From NCBI GenBank assembly GCA_963835085.1, contig CAWIED010000001.1, positions 2,976,001 through 3,040,000 on the forward strand: DNA of 64,000 nucleotides, in the 5' to 3' direction. The DNA comes from JBDIAG01 sp963835085. Its GTDB lineage: Bacteria; Actinomycetota; Actinomycetes; Actinomycetales; CAWJMD01. Each line of letters begins with the position of its first letter. Position 1 is the first letter of the stretch. Below the pieces are notes generated by a model. The model was not told the DNA's origin, made no database searches, and saw only the letters and a list, made by a program, of their open reading frames with translations. A program made the translations under genes and the position numbers. Shown in pieces: positions 7,227 through 14,915 of this stretch.

Positions 7227-9194
7227 TCACCACGGACGCTCGAAGCCGGTACGGGGTTCACCGCCCGGCCGGCCCTTCGACGAATCGTCGGACGCGAGCT
7301 TGTCGGCCACATGCCCTTTCGACCAAGATCCGTCCGCCACGGGCCTGTTGGACACATCCTCTTTCGACCTGGACCCGTCCATCGCCGACTGGCCCATTGA
7401 AGACTCGCCCACCGCGGGCTCGTCGGACACATCCCGTTTCGACCGGGACTCGTCCATCGCCGACTGGCCCATCGAAGAGTCGCCCACCGCGAGCTCGTCC
7501 AGCGCAGGCCCCTTCAACAAGGGACCGTCTACTGCCAGCCCGTCCACCGCAGGCCTGCGTACGGACGGCTCGCCAACGGACGACTCTCCAATGGACGGCG
7601 TGCTCGGAAACGGCTCGTTCGCCAACCCGGTCTGACCGCCGACGCCGGCTGAGTGGTCAGCGGCGGCGCGGGCGATCCAGCGGTCCGAACGATCACGCGC
7701 CCGGGCGGCCCGGGCACGCCCGGCCTGAGCCTCGAGCAGCCGGGCGGCCACCCCGAGATCGAGATGGTCGACCCGAGGGGCGATCGGTCCCGGCGTCGAG
7801 TGCGCGGCCACGCTGGCCAACCTGAGCCTGCGCTGCACGGGACCTTGCGTGAGGCCCAGGCTCTGAGTCCGCTCGTGCGGCACGAGCACCAGACGTCGGG
7901 TGAGCCGGCCCGAACGCAGCACCAGAGCCGTCTCGGTCACCGCGAATCCGTTGCGGCGCCACGAGATCGGGTCAAGCCAGACGGATCTACGAGGCGCCCG
8001 CAGATAGCCCTCGCGAGGCGCGGCACCGTCAACCGAGCTTGCGTGATCAGCCGCCGCCAGCTCTGTGTCCCCTGCGTGCACCGTGTCCAGGCCCTGGTTC
8101 AACAGCAGAAGCGGATCGGCAGTGCCGAGGTCGGGCAACACCTGCGCCAGCAGGAGAAACGCCTCATCGCGGGTGGCTGCGGGCATCAGAGTGTGCGAGG
8201 TCGATTCCTTCTCGTGCTCGCCCGGGCCGTAGCCGGCGATGTTGACTCGCAGCAGCCACCAGTCTTTCCAGCGCCACAACAGCGGTTGGCTAAACTCCAG
8301 GGCCTGCATGCGCCCCGGGGGCACGGTCTGGGTGCGGGTCTCCAGCAGTCCGTGGCGTAGCCGCAGCCCGTCCGGGGAGGCAGCGGCAGTGAAATTGAAT
8401 CCTCTCGTGAACCGTGCCCACAACGCCGAGGCGACGCCGAGCACCATCGGGATCATGGGGAAGATCGCGCCTGGTTCGAAGGCGACGGCGATTGCCAACA
8501 CGCCCAGTACGATCAGTCCCGTCAAAGTGCCCCAGCCGAGCATGAGGCTTGCGACGAGGCGACCCGGTGGAAGGGACACCAAGGGGTGCTCCGGCGCGAC
8601 CGGGGCTTCGGCTCCCACATAAGACACTCCGGCGGCCTGTGCGAGCAGCACGTTACGCAACCGTTGAGCGTCGTCATCACGCAGATATCGCAGTCTGACC
8701 TCAGAACCGCTGCCCCCCGCGACCTCGAGCCGCAGTTCGGCCAGGCCGAAGATCCGACCCAGCAACGGCTGTACAACGTCGACGGCCTGCATGCGATCGA
8801 GCCTGGCCTGGCGTTGCTGACGAAAGAACACACCCGCCTCGTGCTGAAGCACCCCGCCCTGCACGCGGTAGCGGGTCATCCGCCACGACAGCGTCGCCCA
8901 ACCGCCGATCACGATGAGCACCGCCACCAGCGCCCCCAGGGCATACAGCCACTGCATGCCGGTGGGCGGCCAGACATCACGCGCCAGCTTCGAGAACGCT
9001 TCGAGTCCTTGCTGCGCGACGAGCACCAGGAGCACCGTGATGACCTTCCATCCCCGCAGGAACGGTGTCACCGGGTGGAGCCGGTGCCAGCCCTCGCCAT
9101 CGGCCGGGCCGGGCAGGCCGGCTACAGCGAACGCGACGTCTTCACGCTGCGGCGGAGCCGCCGGGTGCGAAGCATCCGATCCGGGCGAACTCAT
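7227..9194 (-). CDS. PH-domain (bPH2) membrane protein with repetitive C-terminal tail
   Basis: The protein has 655 residues and resembles Bacillus YdbT. Three bPH2 (DUF304, PF03703) segments are visible near 105-170 ('YRVQGGVLQHEAGVFF'), 275-330 ('LRLRHGLLETRTQTVPPGRM') and 420-480 ('FAVTETALVLRSGRLTRRLV'). They are separated by paired membrane helices near 48-90 and 215-260. The last 130 or so residues are hydrophilic and repetitive, with a 25-residue unit containing 'SSMGQSAMD' and 'SRSK', and look disordered. Its ATG overlaps the stop of the YdbS-like gene upstream (ATGA), so the two are translationally coupled. The function of the pair is not established; in Bacillus the homologues are linked to bacteriocin tolerance. 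Confidence 0.85.
   Translation of the reverse strand: MSSPGSDASHPAAPPQREDVAFAVAGLPGPADGEGWHRLHPVTPFLRGWKVITVLLVLVAQQGLEAFSKLARDVWPPTGMQWLYALGALVAVLIVIGGWATLSWRMTRYRVQGGVLQHEAGVFFRQQRQARLDRMQAVDVVQPLLGRIFGLAELRLEVAGGSGSEVRLRYLRDDDAQRLRNVLLAQAAGVSYVGAEAPVAPEHPLVSLPPGRLVASLMLGWGTLTGLIVLGVLAIAVAFEPGAIFPMIPMVLGVASALWARFTRGFNFTAAASPDGLRLRHGLLETRTQTVPPGRMQALEFSQPLLWRWKDWWLLRVNIAGYGPGEHEKESTSHTLMPAATRDEAFLLLAQVLPDLGTADPLLLLNQGLDTVHAGDTELAAADHASSVDGAAPREGYLRAPRRSVWLDPISWRRNGFAVTETALVLRSGRLTRRLVLVPHERTQSLGLTQGPVQRRLRLASVAAHSTPGPIAPRVDHLDLGVAARLLEAQAGRARAARARDRSDRWIARAAADHSAGVGGQTGLANEPFPSTPSIGESSVGEPSVRRPAVDGLAVDGPLLKGPALDELAVGDSSMGQSAMDESRSKRDVSDEPAVGESSMGQSAMDGSRSKEDVSNRPVADGSWSKGHVADKLASDDSSKGRPGGEPRTGFERPW
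7351..7500 (-). repeat. Tandem 75-bp coding repeat (2 copies, 67/75 identical)
   Basis: Two adjacent 75-bp units (7351-7425, 7426-7500) encode the 25-residue repeat in the tail of the PH-domain protein. Degenerate partial units extend on both sides. The unit is a multiple of three, so copy-number change keeps the frame. Confidence 0.85.
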
Positions 9195-9682
9195 AGACCC
9201 GCCAGCCTGGCCTCGCCGAGGGAGGCCAACTGATCACGCAGCCGGGCTGCCTCCTCGGTGGGCAGCCCCGGAATGGAAGCGTCGCTATGTGCAGAGGCGG
9301 TGTGCAATTGCACTTGCGCAAGCCCGATGGCGCGATCGATCGGGCCCGCTTTGACATCGACATACTGCAGCCGGCCGTAAGGCACCACTACGAGCACGCG
9401 AAAGAAGAGTCCGTGCTTGATAAGCAGATCATCCTCGCGTTCGGCATAGCCCCAGGCGCGCACCTGACGCGGAATCAGCACCAACCTGATCACCGTGAAC
9501 ACCAGCCACCCAAGCACCAGCAACCACAGCCACGGGTAGCCGACGACTACGGCCGCCACCACACCTCCGATGAGCACGATCGCGTGCCAGATCGATGACA
9601 CGACCACTCGCACGATCGTGAGTTTTGGCGAGACGGGGCGCCATTGCACACCCTCAGGATCGAAGGGATCGGTGCGGGCCAT
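9191..9682 (-). CDS. PH-domain (bPH2) membrane protein, YdbS-like
   Basis: The protein has 163 residues: two adjacent membrane helices near 20-62 ('IVLIGGVVAAVVVGYPWLWL', 'LVLGWLVFTVIRLVLI') followed by one bPH2 domain ('AEREDDLLIKHGLFFRVLVV', 'VPYGRLQYVDVKAGPIDRAI'). It matches the YdbS partner of the YdbS-YdbT pair. The ATG at 9682 starts 'MARTDPFDPEGVQWRPVSPK', typical for the family; the open frame upstream is Arg-rich and not family-like. Its stop overlaps the start of the three-PH-domain protein, and it is divergent from the NuoD-like gene. Confidence 0.85.
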   Translation of the reverse strand: MARTDPFDPEGVQWRPVSPKLTIVRVVVSSIWHAIVLIGGVVAAVVVGYPWLWLLVLGWLVFTVIRLVLIPRQVRAWGYAEREDDLLIKHGLFFRVLVVVPYGRLQYVDVKAGPIDRAIGLAQVQLHTASAHSDASIPGLPTEEAARLRDQLASLGEARLAGL

Positions 9683-9793
9683 ACCCACAATCCTCACATG
9701 AGCGCGGCCCCGCGCCAGCCCGGCGCCTGAGCAGGTGCCCCGCAACGCCGACCGAGCAGCTGTCGGCCGGGCAGACGTGGCAGACTCGGCACG

Positions 9794-10996
9794 GTGAGCT
9801 CCCCCGGCCCCCACGAGAACACCGACAGCATCATGGTCGGCCTCGGGGCGGGCGCCGATGCGGTGGGTGTACGCGACCTTCCCACCGCCGAGATGGTGCT
9901 CAACATCGGCCCTCAGCACCCAGCGACCCACGGCGTGCTGCGGCTGCGCCTACGTCTCGACGGCGAACGCATCGTGGCTGCCGAGCCCGTAGTCGGCTAC
10001 ATGCATCGCGGGGCGGAGAAGCTCTTCGAGGCGCGCGACTACCGGCAGATCATCGTGCTCGCCAACCGGCACGACTGGCTGTCGGCGTTCTCGAACGAGC
10101 TCGGGGTCGTGCTGGGCGTCGAGCATCTGCTCGGCATGGAGGTGCCCGTGCGCGCCACGTGGACCCGCACCTTGCTGGCCGAGCTCAACCGCGCACTCAG
10201 TCACCTGATGTTTCTCGGCTCCTACCCACTCGAGCTCGGTGCGATCACGCCGATCTTCTACAGCTTCACCGCCCGGGAACAGTTGCAGGCGGTAATGGAG
10301 GAGATTTCCGGCGGCCGGATGCACTTCATGTTCAACCGAGTTGGGGGGCTCAAGGATGACCTTCCGGCCGGCTGGCTCGACCGGGTAGACGCTGCGCTGA
10401 TCGCCGTGCGGCGCCAGCTGGCCGACACGGAAGGCCTCGTCTCAGGGAACGAGATCGTGCGAAGGCGCACCCGTGGGGTCGGGACGCTCAACCCCGCCCA
10501 GATCCGCGCCTATGGGGTGAGCGGACCGATCGCCCGCGCAAGCGGCGTCGACGTCGACCTCCGCCGCGACGAGCCTTACCTGGCCTACGACGAGCTCTTC
10601 GCCCCGGGCGGGCCAGGGCGGGTCGTCACCCGTCCGGACGGTGACTGTCTCGCCAGATTGCAGGTGCTGACCGAACAGATCCACGTCAGCCTCGACCTGG
10701 CCGCCGCCTGCACCGACCGCCTTCGTTCACTGCCGCGGGGGCCGGTCAACGTGCGCCTGCCCAAGGTGCTGCGCGTGCCCGAGGGCCACCGCTACACGTG
10801 GACCGAGAACCCGTTGGGAATCAACGGGTACTACCTCGTCTCCCGGGGCGACAAAACGCCATGGCGACTCAAGCTGCGTTCTGCCTCGTTCAACAACGTG
10901 CAGGTGCTCAGCGAACTGCTGCCAGGGACCCTCGTGGCTGACATGGTGGCCATCCTCGGATCGATGTTCTTCGTCGTGGGAGACATCGACAAGTGA
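9794..10996 (+). CDS. Orphan NuoD-like (complex I 49-kDa subunit) protein
   Basis: The 400-residue protein aligns along its length with NADH-quinone oxidoreductase subunit D: 'NIGPQHPATHGVLRL', 'EPVVGYMHRGAEKLFE', 'ELNRALSHLMFLG', 'VRLPKVLRVPEGH', 'NNVQVLSELLPGTLVADMVA' and the C-terminal 'GDIDK'. No other nuo subunit is nearby. Of the two quinone-site residues, the His is present (His46) but the Tyr 49 residues later is Trp95 ('HDWLSAF'). Such orphan copies sit in this folate-region neighbourhood in other actinobacteria, as I recall. The role is unknown: it may serve another complex or be an assembly paralogue. The start is GTG at 9794, followed by about 30 residues of variable leader. Confidence 0.85.
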   Translation: MSSPGPHENTDSIMVGLGAGADAVGVRDLPTAEMVLNIGPQHPATHGVLRLRLRLDGERIVAAEPVVGYMHRGAEKLFEARDYRQIIVLANRHDWLSAFSNELGVVLGVEHLLGMEVPVRATWTRTLLAELNRALSHLMFLGSYPLELGAITPIFYSFTAREQLQAVMEEISGGRMHFMFNRVGGLKDDLPAGWLDRVDAALIAVRRQLADTEGLVSGNEIVRRRTRGVGTLNPAQIRAYGVSGPIARASGVDVDLRRDEPYLAYDELFAPGGPGRVVTRPDGDCLARLQVLTEQIHVSLDLAAACTDRLRSLPRGPVNVRLPKVLRVPEGHRYTWTENPLGINGYYLVSRGDKTPWRLKLRSASFNNVQVLSELLPGTLVADMVAILGSMFFVVGDIDK

Positions 10997-11047
10997 AGCT
11001 CGCGGCCCGAGCCAAGAGCCGATCCGCCGGGGAGCCTACGGCCGGAA

Positions 11048-11605
11048 TCAGGTGCGGAGCGTCGCCAACGCTCCGGCAAGCCTGACGAGCTGATCGAGCA
11101 ACGCGGTCAATTCGACTTCCCGTCGCGCGGCGGGCTCGAACCCGGCGGCACCGAAATCGGTGAACGTAGAGAGCGATACCTGGTTCCGGGCGGCAACAAG
11201 CCGAAGGTTGGCCGTGATGACCCGCCACTGCTCGATAGCCCGAACGCCGTTGTCTGCTCCATAGCCGACGAGGCCGACAGCTTTGTCGCTCCATTCGGAG
11301 CCGAGTAGGTCGAAGGCGTTCTTCATCGCGCCGGGCACGCCGTGGTTGTATTCGGGCGTCACGAACACGTAGCCGTCGAGCGGGTCGATGGCCGCGCTCC
11401 ACCGTCGAGTGGCTTCGTTCTCGTACTGCTTGTGAGCGGCCCCCGGCACGGTGGGCTCGGCGAGCAGCCCCAAGTGGAAGGCGGCGAGATCGAGGAGCTC
11501 GAACTGGGCGTCCGTGCGCTTGCTGGCGACGTCGAACACCCATTTGCCCACGCTTTCGCCCTTGCGGCCCGGTCGGGTGCTGCCGATGATGATGCCGATC
11601 TTCAT
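11048..11605 (-). CDS. NADPH-dependent FMN reductase family protein
   Basis: The 185-residue flavodoxin-like protein has the FMN phosphate loop 'GSTRPGRKGESVGKW' at the N-terminus and 'FVTPEYNHGVPGAMKNAFD' in the middle, both diagnostic of the NAD(P)H:FMN/quinone reductase family (ChrR/SsuE-like). It probably reduces FMN, quinones or azo/chromate substrates. The ATG at 11605 begins the family-typical 'MKIGIIIGSTRPG'; 27 further open codons upstream lack homology. It is convergent with the NuoD-like gene (51-bp gap). Confidence 0.9.
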   Translation of the reverse strand: MKIGIIIGSTRPGRKGESVGKWVFDVASKRTDAQFELLDLAAFHLGLLAEPTVPGAAHKQYENEATRRWSAAIDPLDGYVFVTPEYNHGVPGAMKNAFDLLGSEWSDKAVGLVGYGADNGVRAIEQWRVITANLRLVAARNQVSLSTFTDFGAAGFEPAARREVELTALLDQLVRLAGALATLRT

Positions 11606-11768
11606 TCGAGTCGCTCCTACCCGTGGCGCCTGCCCGCTGCTGGCTCTCCACCACCTGGTGGCTCCGCAATCGGGTTCGACGGTCAATTGGTACCACGGTA
11701 GTCAACGCTCAAGGGCCGCTTCGCCCACGAGTTGACCGGCCCGCTCAATCGGCCACGGAGGGCTTAGA

Positions 11769-11816
11769 TAGAACCGGCCTCGGGTAGAACCGGACTTAGG
11801 TAAAACCGGGCTCGGA
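11769..11816. repeat. Three 16-bp tandem repeats
   Basis: Units at 11769, 11785 and 11801 share TAgAACCGG-C-T-GG with a few substitutions. They lie in the 235-bp gap between the FMN reductase start and a small zinc-ribbon gene. No function is evident. Confidence 0.7.
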
Positions 11817-11840
11817 TGGGGCCGAAGGCATCACCAGGAC

Positions 11841-11969
11841 TCAGCTTGGGCCGGGAAAGCGATGATCGAGTTCGCAGACCCAGAGCAACTTGCTCTCGCC
11901 CTCATGGGTGTGCTTCTCGGTGCGGACTCCGTTGCGGCCACATTGCGGACAAACGGGTGCGGTGCTCAT
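11841..11969 (-). CDS. Small zinc-ribbon protein
   Basis: The frame from ATG 11969 encodes only 42 residues, with a 'CPQCG' pair near the N-terminus and 'CELDHRF' near the C-terminus, spaced like a degenerate zinc ribbon. It could be a small nucleic-acid-associated protein. Support is limited to the paired Cys motif and a good frame. A longer frame to 12056 exists, but the added N-terminus is Arg-rich and unconvincing. The flanking DNA on both sides is non-coding. Confidence 0.45.
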   Translation of the reverse strand: MSTAPVCPQCGRNGVRTEKHTHEGESKLLWVCELDHRFPGPS

Positions 11970-12491
11970 GGCTTCCAGCCTGCCACCGAAATGCCTAGCG
12001 TTCCACCGGGAGTTTCCCGCTTGACGACCACGCACGGGCGGGGCAAGAGCACGCATGCGGTGCGGTCAAAAGACGTAAGGGTGCGGTCAAAGGAGGCCCT
12101 GATGGCCGTGACTACATGAGCGAAGCGCGCGTCGACCGGCTGGAACGCGCATAGATCACCGGAACGGGCCAGGCCGGGGTCGGGTGTGCTGGGCTATGAC
12201 GCTGCCCCACGACGCGGGGCATTGTCATAGCGCGTCGAAGCCCTGGCCGTTGCGCGCGGCAGAAGCGCTAATCGCATGCCAAGACGGACGGAACGGCTCC
12301 CAGGACCGGGTAGCAGACTCGGCCTGAGTCATGGACCCATGGGCCTGGAGTCCGGATCTCGGCCGGAGCCCGGGGGCCGGGTCTCGGTCCGGGTCCGGGC
12401 CTAGTCGTGGATTGGTGGCGGGTCGCGGATCCGGGCCGAGCCGCGGATCCGGACCGAGCGGGGCGGGCGGACGTTCAGAGAGTTGCTCCGT
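11970..12491. other. 522-bp gap holding a hairpin repeat
   Basis: No convincing gene is visible. The gap holds hairpin copy B (12193-12231), a duplicated GTGCGGTCAAA motif near 12060-12090, and GC-rich low-complexity sequence with repeated CGGATCCGG at 12350-12470, just downstream of the DUF3180 stop. Confidence 0.6.
12193..12231. repeat. 16-7-16 hairpin repeat, copy B
   Basis: Arms 12193-12208 and 12216-12231 (14/16 paired) around a 7-base loop, closely matching copies A and C in arm sequence. It lies about 260 bp past the 3' end of the folate operon. Confidence 0.8.
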
Positions 12492-12968
12492 TCAGGAAGC
12501 TGCTGACTGTCCAGGCTGCTCAACGTCTTCGTCAGAGTCCGGCGGCCGCCGACACCACCGCTCCACCACCAGCCCGGCCGCGCACAGCGCTAACGCCGCC
12601 ACGGCTGTGATCATCGCCAGCTCGAACCGTTCCCGCCGGACGTCGATGGAGAGACTGTTGACCAGGCCGAACCCCACCCCGAAGTACCAGCCCAGGAAGA
12701 TGGCCCCGCCGTAGGCAGCCGCCTTGGCCAGGGCCACCGTGCGCGCGGCGCGCAGCGGATCGAGCACGTGGTTCCGGTCGCCGCGGGTCCAGCGTCGCAC
12801 CGGCCAGCCGAGCACCAGCACGATCACCGCCATGGCCAGCAGCACCACGGCACTCGTGGCGGGCAGCGGCAGCGGCGCCCTGCCGCTGGTCTGCAGCCAC
12901 CAGGCCACAAAGCCGCCCAGCAAAGCGGCCGCCACAGCCAGAGCGGCGAGCGAGGTTGCTCGGGTCAC
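12492..12968 (-). CDS. DUF3180 membrane protein
   Basis: The 158-residue protein has four predicted membrane helices (about 5-25, 36-57, 82-106, 117-137) and an acidic C-terminus. It is the DUF3180 family, which in actinobacteria follows folK; no biochemical role is known. Its GTG start overlaps the folK stop (GTGA, 12965-12968), so it is translationally coupled and is the last gene of the ftsH-fol operon. The 522-bp gap after it contains a hairpin. Confidence 0.9.
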   Translation of the reverse strand: MTRATSLAALAVAAALLGGFVAWWLQTSGRAPLPLPATSAVVLLAMAVIVLVLGWPVRRWTRGDRNHVLDPLRAARTVALAKAAAYGGAIFLGWYFGVGFGLVNSLSIDVRRERFELAMITAVAALALCAAGLVVERWCRRPPDSDEDVEQPGQSAAS

Positions 12969-13495
12969 AGCTTGGGACGCCTGTGGACGTACCGCCGAAC
13001 GCCCATCCGGTCGGGTGCCTGCATCGCCAGCACTGCCACCGGCCCTCCAAAGGGCCCCGGCAGGTGGGCATGCGGGTCGACCTGCGACCAGGGGGTCAGC
13101 ACGAACGCTCGCTCATGCGCCCGCGGATGCGGCAGCGTAAGTCGCTCGTCGTCATCGATCAGCTCCCCATACATGACGATGTCGATATCGAGAGTCCTTG
13201 GGCCCCAATGATCTTCGCGCACGCGCTGGTTGGCGGCCTCAATCCCCTGGCACACCTCGAGCAGTTCGAAGGGCGAGAGCCAGCAATCGGCGAGCACCAC
13301 GGCGTTCAGGTAGGACTGTTGGTTGGGCGGGCCACCGACCGGGTCGGTCTCGACGATCGGCGAGCGGGCCACCACTCGCAGGCCGTCGCTCTGCCGCAGC
13401 GCCGCCACCCCAGCGGCCAGATAGGCGTGCCGGTCGCCCAGATTCGACCCCAGGGCCAAGACCACCGGAACGGGTTCGTCCCGCTCGACGCTCAC
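12965..13495 (-). CDS. folK: 2-amino-4-hydroxy-6-hydroxymethyldihydropteridine diphosphokinase
   Basis: The 176-residue HPPK transfers pyrophosphate from ATP to 6-hydroxymethyl-dihydropterin, the step before dihydropteroate synthase. Visible motifs are 'ALGSNLGDR' near residue 15 and the catalytic segment 'RTLDIDIVMYG' followed by 'LTLPHPRAHERAFVLTPW'. The ATG overlaps the folB stop by four bases, and its stop overlaps the DUF3180 start. The length is a little above the usual 160, from a C-terminal extension. Confidence 0.95.
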   Translation of the reverse strand: MSVERDEPVPVVLALGSNLGDRHAYLAAGVAALRQSDGLRVVARSPIVETDPVGGPPNQQSYLNAVVLADCWLSPFELLEVCQGIEAANQRVREDHWGPRTLDIDIVMYGELIDDDERLTLPHPRAHERAFVLTPWSQVDPHAHLPGPFGGPVAVLAMQAPDRMGVRRYVHRRPKL

Positions 13496-14037
13496 GCCCG
13501 GGCCCCCGAGCCGTCCGGCCCTACGTTCCCCGGCGCGAGCTCATCCGCGCCATGCGCCACGCTCTCCTCCGCATTACGGACGACACTCTCGTCAGCGCTA
13601 CGCACCACGCTCTCGTCCGCGCTAGACACCACGCTCTCCTCCGCGCTACGCACCACGCTCTCGCCCGCGCCACGCACGATGCACACCGTCACGTCATCGA
13701 ACGGCACGGTGATCGGCGCCGACGGCTTGTGCACCGTGACCTCGACCGCGGCAATCCTCGGGTGCGCGAGACAGACATCGGCTATCCGCCCGGCCAGAGT
13801 CTCGATGAGGTTCACCGGCTCACCGGTGAGCACCCCGTGCACATCGCGGGCGATCACCCCATAGTCGACGGTGTCGGCTAGATCGTCACTGGCCGCCGCT
13901 ACCCGGGTGTCGGTACGCAACACGAGGTCGACGCTGAACTCCTGCCCTTCACGTCTCTCGTGCTCGAACACCCCATGATGGCCAAAGCCCCGCACACCCC
14001 TCAACCGGATGCTGTCGTCGGGCCTGCTCACGCTCAT
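13492..14037 (-). CDS. folB: Dihydroneopterin aldolase with repeat-bearing C-terminal tail
   Basis: Residues 8-120 are a complete dihydroneopterin aldolase: 'GVRGFGHHGVFEHERREGQ', 'DTVDYGVIARDV', 'NLIETLAGRIADVCLAHPRI' and 'VTVHKPSAPI' with the catalytic Lys. It converts dihydroneopterin to 6-hydroxymethyl-dihydropterin and glycolaldehyde. The final 50 or so residues are not part of the family. They are an 8-residue repeat of the type E-S-V-V-R-S-A-D, encoded by 24-bp tandem units. It is coupled by 4-base overlaps to folP upstream and folK downstream. Confidence 0.95.
   Translation of the reverse strand: MSVSRPDDSIRLRGVRGFGHHGVFEHERREGQEFSVDLVLRTDTRVAAASDDLADTVDYGVIARDVHGVLTGEPVNLIETLAGRIADVCLAHPRIAAVEVTVHKPSAPITVPFDDVTVCIVRGAGESVVRSAEESVVSSADESVVRSADESVVRNAEESVAHGADELAPGNVGPDGSGARA
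13547..13666 (-). repeat. Five 24-bp tandem repeats inside folB
   Basis: Units begin at 13547, 13571, 13595, 13619 and 13643 and share the form GCGCTACGCACCACGCTCTC plus four bases, with substitutions. They encode the 8-residue repeat at the FolB C-terminus. The unit length is a multiple of three, so expansion keeps the frame. Confidence 0.85.
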
Positions 14038-14915
14038 CCAACACCACCTCCACGCCAGGCCTTCGCCACCAGCACTGCTGCCCTGCTGGACGGCACCTCA
14101 TGCACCCGCACACACCAGGCTCCAGCCGAGGCGGCCAGCGCCGAGGTCGCCGCCGTTGCTGCGTCCCGCTCCGCCGGAGCAACCGGCGCCCCCGATAGGC
14201 CGGCCAGCAACTGCCCCAGGAATCGTTTGCGCGAAGCCCCAATGAGAACCGGGTACCCAAGCGCCACCACCTCGTCGAGGTGTGCCAGCACCTGCCAGTT
14301 GTGCTCGGCATTCTTGGCGAACCCCAAGCCGGGGTCGAGCACGAGAGACTCCCGGGCAAGGCCCAGACCCAGCAGCGCCTCCACCCGTGCCGCCAACTCG
14401 CTCACCACTGCCGCCGGTGCTCCTCCCGGGCCGTCGTAGCGGGCGAGATCGTCCATCGTCGCGCTGTGTCCTCGCCAGTGCATCGCCACATAGACCGCTC
14501 CGGCACGTGCCGCGGCGCGGGGCAACTGGGCATCGGCCAGCCCCCCGGAGACGTCATTGACGATCACGGCCCCGGCGGCCAGCGCCGCCTCGGCCACCTC
14601 GACGCGCATCGTGTCGATGCTCACGGTCAGGCCCGCCGTCGCCAGGGCGCGCACCACCGGCACCACTCGACGAAGCTCTTCGGCCGTATCGACCCGGGCG
14701 GCCCCCGGACGCGTCGACTCCCCGCCCACATCGACCAGGTCAGCACCCTGCTCCGCCAGCTCTAGCCCATGGGCAATCGCCGCGTCGGCGTCGAACCAGG
14801 CACCGCCGTCACTGAACGAATCCGGGGTCACGTTCACGACGCCCATCACCAGACACCGTCCCCCGGCGGCTGCGGTGAGCCCGGCGACGGTGCAGCGATC
14901 AGCCGTCGCCGTCAC
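14034..14915 (-). CDS. folP: Dihydropteroate synthase
   Basis: The 293-residue TIM-barrel enzyme condenses p-aminobenzoate with the pterin pyrophosphate. Motifs are 'VMGVVNVTPDSFSDGG' (pterin/phosphate loop), 'DVGGESTRPGA', 'SIDTMRVEVAEAAL', 'VNDVSGG', 'LDPGLGFAKNAEHNW' and 'GASRKRFLG'. The GTG at 14915 is chosen because it forms a GTGA overlap with the folE stop and is close to the family start. A much longer open frame (to 15254) runs antiparallel to family expectations across folE. The stop overlaps the folB ATG by four bases. Confidence 0.95.
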   Translation of the reverse strand: MTATADRCTVAGLTAAAGGRCLVMGVVNVTPDSFSDGGAWFDADAAIAHGLELAEQGADLVDVGGESTRPGAARVDTAEELRRVVPVVRALATAGLTVSIDTMRVEVAEAALAAGAVIVNDVSGGLADAQLPRAAARAGAVYVAMHWRGHSATMDDLARYDGPGGAPAAVVSELAARVEALLGLGLARESLVLDPGLGFAKNAEHNWQVLAHLDEVVALGYPVLIGASRKRFLGQLLAGLSGAPVAPAERDAATAATSALAASAGAWCVRVHEVPSSRAAVLVAKAWRGGGVG

